Origin: Clostridiaceae bacterium
Lineage (GTDB): Bacteria > Bacillota_A > Clostridia > Clostridiales > Clostridiaceae
DNA length: 64,000 nt
Assembly: GCA_029256485.1 (NCBI GenBank)
Contig: JAQSXU010000001.1
Span: 176,555 to 240,554, forward strand
Direction of reading: 5' to 3'
The notes under the pieces are model-generated. The model ran no database searches. It was not told the DNA's origin and saw nothing but the letters and a program-made list of their open reading frames with translations. Positions 8,986-18,487 of the stretch are shown here, in pieces. The position numbers and the translations under genes were made by a program. Every line of letters begins with the position of its first letter. Position 1 is the stretch's first letter.

Positions 8986-9019
8986 CAGATAAAATGAATG
9001 AAATGAAAGGAGAATTGAT

Positions 9020-11569
9020 ATGAGCGATGAATATAATATAGATGAACTTCCAGATGGTGGGTTTAATTTTGGTGTAGTAAATAAAAAAGCAAATAGCTTA
9101 GACGATTATAAAATAAACAGTCAAATTACAAAGAAAGTAATCCCAAATGCCCAATTAGTATATAAAGAAGACTCAGGGTATGGTGTTTATGATTGCCAAG
9201 ACGAAGAAAAGAATGATATTAAAGTTTCTGGTGTATTTTTAAATCCATTAACAGTGGGACAAACCTATGAAGTTATGGGTAAGGTAATTTCTTATAGGGG
9301 AGAAAGACAGCTTCAATCAGAAGTTGTTAAAAATGTAAGACCTGTTAATATGACGGGGATTGTTTCTTATTTAAAAACACTAAGAGGAATAGACGAAATA
9401 AAAGCTAATCTTATATATGAGATATTTGGAGACCAAAGCCTTGATGTTTTATCCACTAATCCAATGAAAGTTGCTAATGAGATTAAAGGAATTGGTAAAA
9501 AATCAGTTGAATCGTGGCAGGAACAACTTGAAAAATTAAAAGATAATCAACAGACAATGACTGTTTTACTAAGTTATGGACTTACTGTTAAACAAGCAAA
9601 GTTTCTTTTTGACATATATAAAGAAGGAATAGTATATAAAATAGAGCAAAATCCATATATGTTGTCAGGGGAATTAGATGGTTTTAGCTTTAGTAAGTGC
9701 GATGCAATAGCACATGAAATGGGTTATGACCCAAAGGGTATGTTTAGAATACAAGAGGGAATTATGAATATTTTAAAAGATTCCTCATTTGAAGGCAATT
9801 GCTATTTACCGTTAAGTGAAATTGTAAGACTTACAAAAGAATTATTGGATATAAAATTAGGTGTTCTTGAAATGAAAAAAATATTGTCTGACCACAAGGA
9901 AGATAAAGATTTTAAATATTCTTACGGTCAATACAGTTATGAAGTAAATTACAATGAGTTATATAATATATATAAAGCTTACTACAACGAAAGTAATACT
10001 GCAAATCGTGAAAATTTTAGATATACTTTAGTAGCAATTGACAAAACTGATATATTAAAAGAATTAGATAATCTTGCTCAGGTAAATAAGATAATTTATG
10101 AAGATAATAAAATATACCTACCTCAAATATATGAAGCTGAAAAGAAAGTTGCAGAGCTTATAAGTGAATTAAATAAAACTGCTACTAATAATTTTAGTAA
10201 TGTAGAAGAAGACCTTGAAGAATTGTGTAAAGAAAAAAACATAATACTTGAGGAGAAACAAAAAGAAGCAGTTATTGAGTTTAATAGAGGAAAGGGTGGA
10301 TTCTATATTCTTAATGGTAGTGCAGGATGTGGTAAAACATTTACGCTTAATATTATCCTTGAAATACTTGAAAAACAATATAAAAAAGAGGGTTATAACT
10401 GTAAAATAAAAGTATTTGCACCTACGGGAAAAGCTTCTAAGGTTGCTTCTAAAGCTACGGGAAGGGATTGTATAACAGTTCATAGAGGTTTGAAATTTAA
10501 TCCACAAAAAGGATTCGAACATAATGAAAATTTACCTATTGAAGCTGATTGCATAGTAGTAGACGAAAGTTCAATGCTTGACGTTCAACTTACAAGAAGT
10601 TTACTTGTTGCTGTTGATGATAATACTAAGGTAATTTTTCTTGGTGATACTAAGCAGTTACCATCTGTTGGTGCAGGTAATATTCTCCATGATATTATTA
10701 ATAGTGAAGCAGTTAAAATAGTTACTCTTAATGTCGTAAAAAGACAAGGAAAAGAATCAGGTATTGTGCGAAATGCAAATAACATTATTAACACAAGAAT
10801 GATTTCAAGCTGTAAAGATACAAAAGACGCTTATGTTATAAAAACTGATACACCAACAAATGCTCAGAACAGAATTTTAAAATCTATTCATGAAATAATT
10901 AGAGGATTTAATTACCCAATGGAAGATATTCAAGTTTTATGTCCACAAAAGACAAGTTTAGTTGGAACTGATGTCATGAATTATATGATACAGCAAGAGT
11001 TTAATAAAGAAGATGACGGTATTACTGTGCTCAATAAAAGAATTAAAATTTTAAACCCTGAAACTAATGAAGAAGAGAGAGTGAATCTTTACTTCAAAAA
11101 GGGGGATAAAGTTATTCATATGAAAAACAATTATTCTATGCCTTGGTATTTTAAAGGTCAATATTGGGGCTATCAAGAAGACCTTGAATTTGTAGGTATA
11201 ACTAATGGGGAAATGGGGGTTATTGAAGAAATAGTAAAAGAAGAGAGTTTTGATAAAGTCAAAACAAGAATAATTGTAAGATATGACGATAAATATGTGT
11301 TTTACGATGATAATTTCAGCGAATTGGAACACGCCTATGCTTTAACTATTCACAAATCTCAGGGTAGTCAGTGGAAAGCTGTAATAATCCCATTAATGAA
11401 ACAGAATTTTAATATGCTTGACAATAATCTTTTTTATACTGGATACACACGAGCACAGAAGTTTTGCGTTGTTGTTGGTCAAGAAGATGCTATAGCTTAT
11501 GCAATAAGAACACATAAATCAAGAGAAAGATATACAGGATTAGCTGAAATGCTAAAAAGCATATCATAA
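9020..11569 (+). CDS. RecD2-like superfamily 1 helicase (copy B)
   Basis: This 849-residue protein is a full-length paralogue of the helicase at 1633-4170, with the same order of OB-like region, helix-hairpin-helix repeats, Walker A GSAGCGKT (433-440), VVDESSML, GDTKQLPSVG, HKSQGSQW and NLFYTGYTRA. Long stretches are identical, while the region before Walker A is more divergent. All core motifs are intact, so both copies are probably active helicases. An AAAGGAG site precedes the ATG. Keeping two copies suggests either dosage or divided roles, for example replication against repair. Confidence 0.9.
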   Translation: MSDEYNIDELPDGGFNFGVVNKKANSLDDYKINSQITKKVIPNAQLVYKEDSGYGVYDCQDEEKNDIKVSGVFLNPLTVGQTYEVMGKVISYRGERQLQSEVVKNVRPVNMTGIVSYLKTLRGIDEIKANLIYEIFGDQSLDVLSTNPMKVANEIKGIGKKSVESWQEQLEKLKDNQQTMTVLLSYGLTVKQAKFLFDIYKEGIVYKIEQNPYMLSGELDGFSFSKCDAIAHEMGYDPKGMFRIQEGIMNILKDSSFEGNCYLPLSEIVRLTKELLDIKLGVLEMKKILSDHKEDKDFKYSYGQYSYEVNYNELYNIYKAYYNESNTANRENFRYTLVAIDKTDILKELDNLAQVNKIIYEDNKIYLPQIYEAEKKVAELISELNKTATNNFSNVEEDLEELCKEKNIILEEKQKEAVIEFNRGKGGFYILNGSAGCGKTFTLNIILEILEKQYKKEGYNCKIKVFAPTGKASKVASKATGRDCITVHRGLKFNPQKGFEHNENLPIEADCIVVDESSMLDVQLTRSLLVAVDDNTKVIFLGDTKQLPSVGAGNILHDIINSEAVKIVTLNVVKRQGKESGIVRNANNIINTRMISSCKDTKDAYVIKTDTPTNAQNRILKSIHEIIRGFNYPMEDIQVLCPQKTSLVGTDVMNYMIQQEFNKEDDGITVLNKRIKILNPETNEEERVNLYFKKGDKVIHMKNNYSMPWYFKGQYWGYQEDLEFVGITNGEMGVIEEIVKEESFDKVKTRIIVRYDDKYVFYDDNFSELEHAYALTIHKSQGSQWKAVIIPLMKQNFNMLDNNLFYTGYTRAQKFCVVVGQEDAIAYAIRTHKSRERYTGLAEMLKSIS

Positions 11570-11578
11570 AAATAAAAA

Positions 11579-11604
11579 CTATCCTTTGAAAAACAAAAGG
11601 ATAG
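11579..11604 (-). terminator. Hairpin after second RecD2 gene
   Basis: CTATCCTTT pairs with AAAGGATAG. The T-rich tail lies on the minus-strand side only, so its use as a terminator for the helicase is uncertain. Confidence 0.4.
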
Positions 11605-11696
11605 AATACATATATTAAATGAAAATTAAATTAATATAATATAAAAGATAACATATAACTGGTTAAGTTTTTTTAATTTATATAGGAGGAGGAAAT

Positions 11697-12563
11697 ATGA
11701 AAACATTAGAGTGTTCATTGCTGGGCGATAAAAACTTTTCTTCACATTATGCAAAGGTAAAAGTATCAGGCATAGTTGATACAATAGAAAGACATTATCA
11801 ATTATGTAAAAGGTTTGTAACTGAAGAAGGTATATTTGCACCCCAAAAAGAAGAATATTCATATGGGAAAGAACCAGATTTTTTCATTATAAACGAAATA
11901 GAATTTCCTAAAGAATATCTTCATTATTTTTATACAATGCTTTGGGTTAAGTACTTTAGCAGTAATCCTGATTTAATATCATATGCTTCTAATTATAAAT
12001 ATTTTTCAGATGCAAGTAATGAGGATGAATTAAATATTAAGTTAGATATAATTGAGAAGTATGTAAAAAAAGGCAGAAGTTCTTTAATTGAAGATTGTGA
12101 ACCATTTTTAAAGGTTTTAAGAAATGAAACAATGGCGGTTGAAATACATAGCGATATATTTAATTCAAATAAAAACATTATCGTTAATTTAGTTAATTGT
12201 AAAGGTATTATGGATGATGAATTTTCTTTGGAAATAAAAAAGAAAAACCCAACAGTTTATGAAGATTATTTCTTTTTATGTAAACAATATAACTATGGTC
12301 GTTACAACATGGGAGTATGTCAGCTAATTAAAATAGATAATATCAGTTATATTGCCAATTTATTTATAAAAGAAGAAAATAAATATTCCATTATTGAATA
12401 TACTTATTTAGAAAAAGCATTAAGAAAATTAAAAGAAGAGGCTAAATCTAAATATCTATCTATTGCAATAGCTAAAGTAATTTTCACATCAGAGAACTGG
12501 GATACATCAAAGAGTATCATTGAAGAAATTTTTAATGATTACCCAGTTACAATATTTAAATAA
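11697..12563 (+). CDS. Hypothetical protein, 288 aa
   Basis: Unrecognised soluble protein. No known catalytic motif is seen. The sequence is rich in aromatic and acidic residues (PDFFIINEIEFPKEYLHYFY at about 60-80). A strong GGAGGAGG site precedes the ATG. It stands between the second helicase and a small gene, and has its own terminator. Confidence 0.65.
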   Translation: MKTLECSLLGDKNFSSHYAKVKVSGIVDTIERHYQLCKRFVTEEGIFAPQKEEYSYGKEPDFFIINEIEFPKEYLHYFYTMLWVKYFSSNPDLISYASNYKYFSDASNEDELNIKLDIIEKYVKKGRSSLIEDCEPFLKVLRNETMAVEIHSDIFNSNKNIIVNLVNCKGIMDDEFSLEIKKKNPTVYEDYFFLCKQYNYGRYNMGVCQLIKIDNISYIANLFIKEENKYSIIEYTYLEKALRKLKEEAKSKYLSIAIAKVIFTSENWDTSKSIIEEIFNDYPVTIFK

Positions 12564-12570
12564 TAGTAGT

Positions 12571-12606
12571 AAAAAGTTCTTTAGATTATTAAAGAACTTT
12601 TTTTTG
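12571..12606 (+). terminator. Terminator
   Basis: AAAAAGTTCTTTA pairs with TAAAGAACTTTTT, followed by a T run. Confidence 0.85.
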
Positions 12607-12718
12607 TAAGAAAGTGTAAGGCATCATTTTCCTTATATTTTTAGAATGTAAAAATATAATATATAAGATTTAAAATACATAATAAAAAAAATTATAAAAA
12701 TATAAGGGGGAAATAGAG

Positions 12719-12934
12719 ATGGATGAAAAAGAGATTATAAGAGTAGCATTAAGTAAGGAGCATATAGGATATACTTTAGCAAAGGATATATATAGAGTTG
12801 ACGACATATTAATACTTAATGAAGGTACGGAATTATCAGAAACAAAAATTGAGAGACTTCTAAGATTAGAAATAAATTATGTATATGTATATAAGGATAA
12901 AGAAAATTTAAATGATAAAATAGTTAAATGCTAA
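12719..12934 (+). CDS. Small protein resembling the N-terminal domain of HD-GYP proteins
   Basis: The 71-residue sequence IGYTLAKDIYRVDDILILNEGTELSETKIERLLRLEINYVYVY follows the pattern (LAkDIy..dG.lLL..Gt.Ls...i..L...gi..vyV) of the small domain that precedes HD-GYP phosphodiesterase domains. No catalytic domain follows. It may be a stand-alone ligand or partner-binding module. An AGGGGGA site precedes the ATG. Confidence 0.6.
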   Translation: MDEKEIIRVALSKEHIGYTLAKDIYRVDDILILNEGTELSETKIERLLRLEINYVYVYKDKENLNDKIVKC

Positions 12935-12940
12935 TAAAAA

Positions 12941-12966
12941 AAAGAAAGCCTAAGCTTTCTTTTTTT
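12941..12966 (+). terminator. Terminator
   Basis: AAAGAAAGC pairs with GCTTTCTTT across a short loop, followed by a T run. Confidence 0.8.
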
Positions 12967-13006
12967 ATAGATTTACCAGTGCTATTCAAATGTAATTTAA
13001 GTGTTG

Positions 13007-13183
13007 TTACCCAATGAAATGATACCCTTTTTTCATCGGAATTTCAGATAACTCAATATCGTCACTATTACCTTCAGGCATCAATGATTTTGCTTCATCT
13101 TCCGAGTCTGCAAATATAACTCCACAAGTTACAACCGTATCACCAAACAGTTCAAATTTTTCTCTATATCCAAATGCTTTCAT
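13007..13183 (-). CDS. Small hypothetical protein, 58 aa
   Basis: A short ORF (MKAFGYREKFELFGDTVV at the start) with an acidic middle (ADSEDEAKSLMPEGNSDDIE). It lies 27 bases downstream of thymidylate synthase on the same strand and is probably cotranscribed with it. Its ribosome site is weak (GGGTGAAG). No family is recognised. Confidence 0.55.
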   Translation of the reverse strand: MKAFGYREKFELFGDTVVTCGVIFADSEDEAKSLMPEGNSDDIELSEIPMKKGYHFIG

Positions 13184-13209
13184 TCTTCACCCATTAGTTC
13201 CTAATGTTT

Positions 13210-14064
13210 TTAAATTGCAATAGGAATGTTTTTAATTTGTGCTCCTTTTTCATATCCTTCAAGTTTAAAGTCATCTACTGTGAAATCATAGAAGTTTTTA
13301 ACATCAGGATTGATAATTAATTTTGGAGCACTATACTCAGGTCTTTCTATTAATTCCTTCACATAATCAATATGTCTATCATAAATATGTGCGTCTACTA
13401 TTTTATGAACAAGTTCTCCTACTTGAAGACCACTTGAAATAGCAAACATATGAACCAAAATTGCATATTGAACAACATTTATTCCATTGGCCGCAAGCAT
13501 ATCTTGTGAGCGTTGATTAAGAACAGCATTTAATTTACCGTTTTTTACATTAAACTCCATACCATATGCACAAGGGTATAAAGCCATTTCATTTAAATCA
13601 TGATGGTTAAATATAGAAGTAACCATTCTTCTGTTATGAGGACTGTTTTTTAAGTCAAATAACACTCTATCTACTTGGTCAAACCATCCTTCTTTATACT
13701 TATGTTTTACTCCTAACTGATATCCATAAGCTTTACCTATTGTACCGTCTTCTTTTTTCCATTCATCCCATATATGGCTATTTAAATCACTTACTTTATT
13801 TGATTTTTTCTGCCATATCCATAGTATTTCATCTATTGCAAGTTTAAGTGGAACTGGTCTGACAGTCAATATAGGAAATTCTTTAGATAAATCATATCTG
13901 TTTATTACACAAAATTTCCCTAAAGCTTTTGCAGGTGTGCCATCTTCCCAAACTGCATAAGTCATATTCCCATTTTTATCCAATCCTCTTTCACAAGGAT
14001 ACCATTCACCTGTTTCTAAAATTTCATTTACTGTTTGCTTAAATATTTTATCTGCGTTTGACAT
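13210..14064 (-). CDS. thyA: Thymidylate synthase
   Basis: Makes dTMP from dUMP with methylene-tetrahydrofolate. The 284-residue protein has the catalytic cysteine C165 in YPCAYGMEF, the phosphate-binding QRSQD (184-188), and the pyrimidine-selecting asparagine in GINVVQYA (N196), which favours dUMP over dCMP. The residue after the catalytic cysteine is alanine instead of the usual histidine. A TAAAAGGAG site precedes the ATG. It is a common phage and plasmid gene that secures thymidine for replication of the element. Confidence 0.9.
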   Translation of the reverse strand: MSNADKIFKQTVNEILETGEWYPCERGLDKNGNMTYAVWEDGTPAKALGKFCVINRYDLSKEFPILTVRPVPLKLAIDEILWIWQKKSNKVSDLNSHIWDEWKKEDGTIGKAYGYQLGVKHKYKEGWFDQVDRVLFDLKNSPHNRRMVTSIFNHHDLNEMALYPCAYGMEFNVKNGKLNAVLNQRSQDMLAANGINVVQYAILVHMFAISSGLQVGELVHKIVDAHIYDRHIDYVKELIERPEYSAPKLIINPDVKNFYDFTVDDFKLEGYEKGAQIKNIPIAI

Positions 14065-14181
14065 TTTACTCTCCTTTTATAGTTATATACTTTTACAATA
14101 TAATAGCATTTTATTTCCTAATTTTTAACTATTATAAAATTATAGTAATAAAAGCTTCAATTTATAATTTAACACACAATG

Positions 14182-14216
14182 TTGACTAATGTCAATATAT
14201 ATGATACAATGACTAT
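14182..14216 (+). promoter_or_regulatory. Promoter and operator of cheX-like gene
   Basis: TTGACT (14182-14187), 17 bases, TACAAT (14205-14210) is a near-consensus promoter. TTGACTAATGTCAA (14182-14195) overlaps the -35, and ATGACTATAAAT (from 14209) lies at the start site. The two half-sites AATGTCAAT and AATGACTAT are 20 bases apart start to start. Confidence 0.7.
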
Positions 14217-14241
14217 AAATAAAGAAAGGAAGGTTTTTTCA

Positions 14242-14706
14242 ATGAATTCTAAATATGTTAATATATTTCTTAAAGGAACTCAAAATATTTTTAAACAAGT
14301 AGCTCAAATGGACTTAAATCTGAGTGGGATAAGTGCAAAAACCAGTCCAATAGCATCTAAGAACGTTGTTGTAATGGTAGGTATTACTGGAAAGTTAAAA
14401 GGAACAGTTGCTATAAATATGGATACAGAATTAGCAAAAAACATAGCTTCAAACATGATGGGCGGTATGCCTGTTGAGGAACTTGATGAAATGTCAAAAA
14501 GTGCTATTTGTGAACTTGCAAATATGATTATGGGTACAGTAACAACAGAGCTTTCTGGTATGGGGGTAAATACAGACATAACTCCTCCAACTATTTTAAC
14601 AGGTAATAATATAGTCCTTACTATTGCTCAAATGCCATTATTATCTGCAAATTATAAATATGATAATTATGAAGTTGATTTAGACATTTCAATAAAAGAG
14701 CAATAA
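14242..14706 (+). CDS. cheX: CheX-like chemotaxis phosphatase
   Basis: This 154-residue protein matches the CheC/CheX fold. The conserved ExxN active-site pair lies in CELANMIMG (E91, N94), which dephosphorylates CheY-P. One ExxN site is present, as in CheX. The ATG at 14242 has an AAAGGAAGG site; the longer frame from 14179 would start inside the promoter. It has a strong operator-containing promoter and is the only obvious motility-related gene here. It may alter host motility or act in another two-component pathway. Confidence 0.8.
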   Translation: MNSKYVNIFLKGTQNIFKQVAQMDLNLSGISAKTSPIASKNVVVMVGITGKLKGTVAINMDTELAKNIASNMMGGMPVEELDEMSKSAICELANMIMGTVTTELSGMGVNTDITPPTILTGNNIVLTIAQMPLLSANYKYDNYEVDLDISIKEQ

Positions 14707-14730
14707 AAAAGGACTTGAATAGTCCTTTTT
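14705..14730. terminator. Bidirectional terminator
   Basis: AAAAAAGGACT pairs with AGTCCTTTTT between the convergent cheX-like gene and the next minus gene. Confidence 0.8.
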
Positions 14731-14733
14731 ATT

Positions 14734-15390
14734 TTACACAAGTTGCTCTTGAATTTGTTCTATATAGATAAATGGCTCTTTGCAATCTGGTATTTCACCA
14801 CTTGGGCTTTCTAACTCCCAATCAAAATACTTACAAATACCATTAGAACTAAAGTAACATTTTCTTTTACACTTAAATTCTCCATCTGTATCTTCTTGAA
14901 TACATGGAGTTGGCATCTGTGCATTTTTTTGCTCTTCAACCTTACCATTATGATAAATTATGTCTTTTCTTGAAATTTCTTTAAAAGAAATATCTTTATC
15001 TTCATTAAAGTATTCAAATTTTGCAATATACTTGTTAAAATTAGCTACAAGAATATGTTGTTCTATCTCAATTTCTTTAGCATCTGGATACATTTTTTCA
15101 AATGCTTTAATAACTGAAAGTTCTGCAACATAATCACGTACTTGCCAGTATCTATTTTCCTTAAATTCAAAGAGAATTCTTCCTTCTGAATTTTCAATGC
15201 TTAATATATCACCATTTTTAGAATTCCAAATGTCGTAAACTCCAAAAAAGTATTTACCTAAATTCCATATATTTAAAAAACACTGTTTTGTTTTTAATTC
15301 TTTACATTTTTGATAATTTATTTTTTTACCAAATCTATCATTTTTTATTAAAGAATCTTCACCATTTATGTATAATTTAATAACTTCCAA
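14734..15390 (-). CDS. Hypothetical protein with C-terminal cysteine cluster, 218 aa
   Basis: Unrecognised. The C-terminal third has a cysteine-rich segment (CIQEDTDGEFKCKRKCYF, then NGICKYFDW) that could bind metal. I prefer the TTG at 15390 because AAAGGAG lies 8 bases upstream; an ATG at 15396 is only two bases from that site. Confidence 0.6.
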   Translation of the reverse strand: MEVIKLYINGEDSLIKNDRFGKKINYQKCKELKTKQCFLNIWNLGKYFFGVYDIWNSKNGDILSIENSEGRILFEFKENRYWQVRDYVAELSVIKAFEKMYPDAKEIEIEQHILVANFNKYIAKFEYFNEDKDISFKEISRKDIIYHNGKVEEQKNAQMPTPCIQEDTDGEFKCKRKCYFSSNGICKYFDWELESPSGEIPDCKEPFIYIEQIQEQLV

Positions 15391-15516
15391 TGTCATCACT
15401 CCTTTAAAAATGTTTATAAAATAAACTCCTAATACAAATATTATTAACCTATTATATTTTATAACCTTTTACTTCTTTTTATAATTATTAAAGTTTTGTT
15501 TAGAGACAAATATAAG

Positions 15517-15551
15517 AAAAAAATGAACCATTCGGTTAATCCGAATAGTTC
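15517..15551 (-). terminator. Terminator
   Basis: On the minus strand GAACTATTCGG pairs with CCGAATGGTTC, followed by TTTTTTTC. Confidence 0.8.
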
Positions 15552-15571
15552 ACTTCATATCTAAGTAAAAA

Positions 15572-15757
15572 TTAATTTACTTTAACTTCATCAAGTTCAA
15601 CAATTTGTGAGTTAGAATCTGTTGTTGGTGCTTCAACTTGTATCTGTGCAGGTTGGTTTACCTGTACTCTGCTATGGTTTTTATTATATGCAAATACAGA
15701 AACTAACAACATAATAACTAATAATGGATACATTATTAATCTGCTCTTTTTACTCAT
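15572..15757 (-). CDS. Small single-pass membrane protein, 61 aa
   Basis: MSKKSRLIMYPLLVIMLLVS is an N-terminal membrane anchor or signal, followed by a short acidic tail outside the membrane (QIVELDEVKVN). The ATG at 15757 has an AAAGGAGG site at ideal spacing; a longer frame from 15790 would include that site. Function unknown. Confidence 0.65.
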   Translation of the reverse strand: MSKKSRLIMYPLLVIMLLVSVFAYNKNHSRVQVNQPAQIQVEAPTTDSNSQIVELDEVKVN

Positions 15758-15790
15758 AGTTATAATCCTCCTTTTACTGTCATTATTCAT

Positions 15791-16150
15791 TATTAAGCTA
15801 AAATTATATCAATTTCAATCTTTATCAATTATTATATTCTAACAAAACTTATTTATAAATATAAAATAGCTTAATGACATCTTACCTAATTAATGGTAAA
15901 AAAGACACTAAAACATTTTTTTAAATTACTCTTCAGAATTCAAATCAAGACTAACACCTTTTACAAGATTATGAAAAATTCCTTTCTTGTTGAAATTCTT
16001 ATATTAGTTATACTTTTGAATTATCAGACAGTTTTAAGAATTATAGTTTCATTATTAAATGAATAAAATAGTAAAAATCAATATATCGGAGTTTATTGAA
16101 ACAAATTACCATATTAGAAAAAAATTAAAAGTATGAAAGACTTTATAGGC
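15791..16150. other. Non-coding spacer, 360 bases
   Basis: Divergent intergenic region. I see no ORF with a ribosome site, and no strong hairpin or consensus promoter. Confidence 0.5.
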
Positions 16151-16166
16151 TTAAGTGGAGGTAAGA

Positions 16167-16622
16167 ATGTATAAGGAAATAGACTTATTTCTTAATGGGA
16201 TTAAACCTGCTATATTATTTCAAAATATAGGTAGAAAAGAAGAAGTTAAAAAATCTATAATTGATAAATTTAGTAGTATGGGTTTTTATGTTAAAGAAAT
16301 AGGAGATTCACTTTTAGTAGTAAGAGATATGAAGCAACTTGAAGAAAAAAGATTGGGCGTAATATTAGGATACTACCCAAAAGCAGTCGATGCTTTCATG
16401 AGTGGGAAAAGACGAGATTCAAAAACTGGAAAATCTGTCCTAATTAATTACTGTGGAATACAATTTAATACTTATGATTATTTTGAAGAATCTTTAGCTT
16501 GGTGTAATGAGGCATATGGCGAAAAAATAAAGAAGATTTTTGGTAAAATAAGTGTTGATAAAATGACTTCGTATTTAAAAGAAGACGGAAAAGTTGATTT
16601 TAATATTGAAGAAATTGTTTAA
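16167..16622 (+). CDS. Hypothetical protein, 151 aa
   Basis: Unrecognised soluble protein with alternating helix and strand pattern. It contains GVILGYYPKAVDAFMSGKRR, a run also seen in small plasmid or phage proteins, but I cannot name a family. The ATG at 16167 has a GGAGG site; a GTG at 16155 would overlap that site. Confidence 0.6.
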   Translation: MYKEIDLFLNGIKPAILFQNIGRKEEVKKSIIDKFSSMGFYVKEIGDSLLVVRDMKQLEEKRLGVILGYYPKAVDAFMSGKRRDSKTGKSVLINYCGIQFNTYDYFEESLAWCNEAYGEKIKKIFGKISVDKMTSYLKEDGKVDFNIEEIV

Positions 16623-16628
16623 TTTATT

Positions 16629-16658
16629 AAAAAAGAAGGAATTATATCCTTCTTTTTT
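16629..16658. terminator. Bidirectional terminator
   Basis: AAAAAAGAAGGA pairs with TCCTTCTTTTTT between convergent genes. Confidence 0.85.
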
Positions 16659-16668
16659 AATAGAAATC

Positions 16669-17175
16669 TTAATAATTTAATATTCTTTCACAGTTACCCA
16701 GTCTTTCACCACAATTTCCACAAGTCTTACCAGCAGTGTCACCCTGAAGATTTTCCTTTTTATAGTCACCATTTTCAAATGTCCATTTAATGTCATCATA
16801 TTGTGTTTCGTTAATAATTTTAACTTCAGTACAACAGTTTTCACAAACTATCATATTATTAATTGAAATAGGTACTTCATAAGCTTCAAAGTAAAACCCA
16901 AGCATATCTTCAGCCATAATTAATTGGTCAACTCCAGTGCCATTAAGGTGTGGATATAATTCATCCAGATTTTCAGGTTCTTCGAAATCAACATAAATAT
17001 CTAAAATATCTTCATTTTCAGTTTCCTTATCTTTACCATATTTTATATCTGAAATTACACCTCTTAATTTTGCATAATCATTATTATCTAAAGCTAATAC
17101 ACATTGACCTATTTCGATATTACTTAATAATGGATACTTTTTTATTTCTTCATCTGTAAATTTAATATTATTCAT
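16669..17175 (-). CDS. Hypothetical acidic protein with zinc-ribbon-like tail, 168 aa
   Basis: The N-terminal two thirds is acidic and beta-prone. The C-terminus carries CENCC, then about 35 residues later CGNCGERLGNC, a layout expected for a zinc ribbon. Function is not recognised. An AAGGAG site precedes the ATG. Confidence 0.6.
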   Translation of the reverse strand: MNNIKFTDEEIKKYPLLSNIEIGQCVLALDNNDYAKLRGVISDIKYGKDKETENEDILDIYVDFEEPENLDELYPHLNGTGVDQLIMAEDMLGFYFEAYEVPISINNMIVCENCCTEVKIINETQYDDIKWTFENGDYKKENLQGDTAGKTCGNCGERLGNCERILNY

Positions 17176-17367
17176 ATATATCTCCTTGTTATATAAAGTT
17201 ACAATATTATATTAAAAATTTCAGCAAATAATAATTATAGTCTAATTAATATAATTTTTCATTTTAAATTTATTTATTATATTATTAAATCATTTAATGA
17301 TATTTTACTTTTGTATTTTTAATATAACTATAGGTTTATGTATTCCGAAAGTTGATTAACTCTATTT

Positions 17368-17838
17368 TTAAGCTATTCGCTTGTTTTCCCTAATCAACTT
17401 ATCATTATATATTGATTTTTTATATTCTTCTAAAATTCCAAACATATTAGCATATTTCTCTCCATATTCATCTGCAATATTTTCTAATAAACAACTACAT
17501 TTGTACGCCTCATACTTATCAGTAACATCTAAATGTGCAAATTCATATAAATATTTATAATCAGGAGCATCTTTGCAAGAATGTTCCCAGTGTCCGAGTT
17601 CATGTGCAATAGTTATAAGAGCTTCTAAATAATTTTTAACATAAGTCATATTAATAATTATTTTATTATTCATTTTATTATCGTTATAAATGTAAAAGCC
17701 ATAAGCTCCTTGATAATATTCATAATTATAACTTAATTTTAATTCTGGTTTATTTAAAAGATTAAGAGAATTATATTTAGTATATATTTTGTTTTTATCA
17801 GTAAATAAATCTATTAGTAAATTATTTAATATTTTCAT
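17368..17838 (-). CDS. ImmA/IrrE-like zinc metallopeptidase
   Basis: The 156-residue protein contains ITIAHELGHWEHS (HELGH at 79-83), the zinc-binding HExxH motif of the ImmA/IrrE family, with a downstream helix (CLLENIADEYGEKYA) able to give the third ligand. ImmA-type peptidases cleave repressors of mobile elements to switch on excision or transfer. Here no repressor is adjacent, but the gene's control region carries the shared operator sites. So a regulatory protease of this element is plausible. Confidence 0.7.
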   Translation of the reverse strand: MKILNNLLIDLFTDKNKIYTKYNSLNLLNKPELKLSYNYEYYQGAYGFYIYNDNKMNNKIIINMTYVKNYLEALITIAHELGHWEHSCKDAPDYKYLYEFAHLDVTDKYEAYKCSCLLENIADEYGEKYANMFGILEEYKKSIYNDKLIRENKRIA

Positions 17839-17878
17839 ATATTTATTGCCTTTCTATATATTTTGTTATATACTTTTA

Positions 17879-17908
17879 ATAGTCAATATTAATTATAACA
17901 TTGACTAT
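17879..17908. promoter_or_regulatory. Divergent operator ATAGTCAAT-N12-ATTGACTAT
   Basis: A perfect inverted repeat (17879-17887 and 17900-17908) lies between the ImmA-like gene and the plus gene at 18027. On the minus strand TTGACT forms a -35. On the plus strand TATAAC (17894-17899) sits between the half-sites, as at 21706-21735. Confidence 0.7.
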
Positions 17909-18026
17909 AGGCAATGTAAATGCTAAATATAATTTCATTGTTATTTATACCAATAAATTTACGTATAATATTTATTATAAAAAAGAATTAAAGGTGAATA
18001 ATATTCATTTAAAAAGGAGAGAGCAT

Positions 18027-18305
18027 ATGTATGTTACCGAAAAAGAAAATAAAACAAAAAGAGAAACATTGAAAATATTAACAGTTAAATATGATACTAA
18101 GGATGGATTTATAGATATTGATTCAGGGCTTAATGATTTTTGCTTAAGTTATGGGAATGGATATAATGGACATGGCTTACAATGTGTATTTTCTGGTGAA
18201 GATACAAGACACAAAGTAATTTTAGATTTATTAGATGAAGTCTCTGATAAAATTAAAAAGATTTATCAGATTTCAGAAGAAGGTCGAAAAATTTTTGATA
18301 AATAA
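18027..18305 (+). CDS. Hypothetical small protein, 92 aa
   Basis: Unrecognised. The protein has LSYGNGYNGHGLQCVF in the middle and a helical C-terminus. The ATG at 18027 has an AAAAAGGAG site; the longer open frame runs back through the operator and is rejected. It shares a control region with the ImmA-like gene. Confidence 0.6.
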   Translation: MYVTEKENKTKRETLKILTVKYDTKDGFIDIDSGLNDFCLSYGNGYNGHGLQCVFSGEDTRHKVILDLLDEVSDKIKKIYQISEEGRKIFDK

Positions 18306-18350
18306 CGGGTTTTCTTTAGAAATGTAAACTAAATAATTTCAACAAATATG

Positions 18351-18393
18351 AGTATGCAGATTTATAATAAACACTGCATACTTTTTATTTTTA
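18351..18393 (+). terminator. Terminator
   Basis: AGTATGCAG pairs with CTGCATACT, followed by TTTTTATTTTT. Confidence 0.85.
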
Positions 18394-18487
18394 GAATAAA
18401 ATTACTATATATGTATAAATGTAATTAATTTGTAATTCATGTAATGTAAAATGTAAAAATCGTTTAAATTTAATTTTATAAATAAAT

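Noticed and set aside
16950..17159. Histidine- and leucine-rich plus frame
   Set aside because: Antisense artefact over the acidic 168-residue gene.
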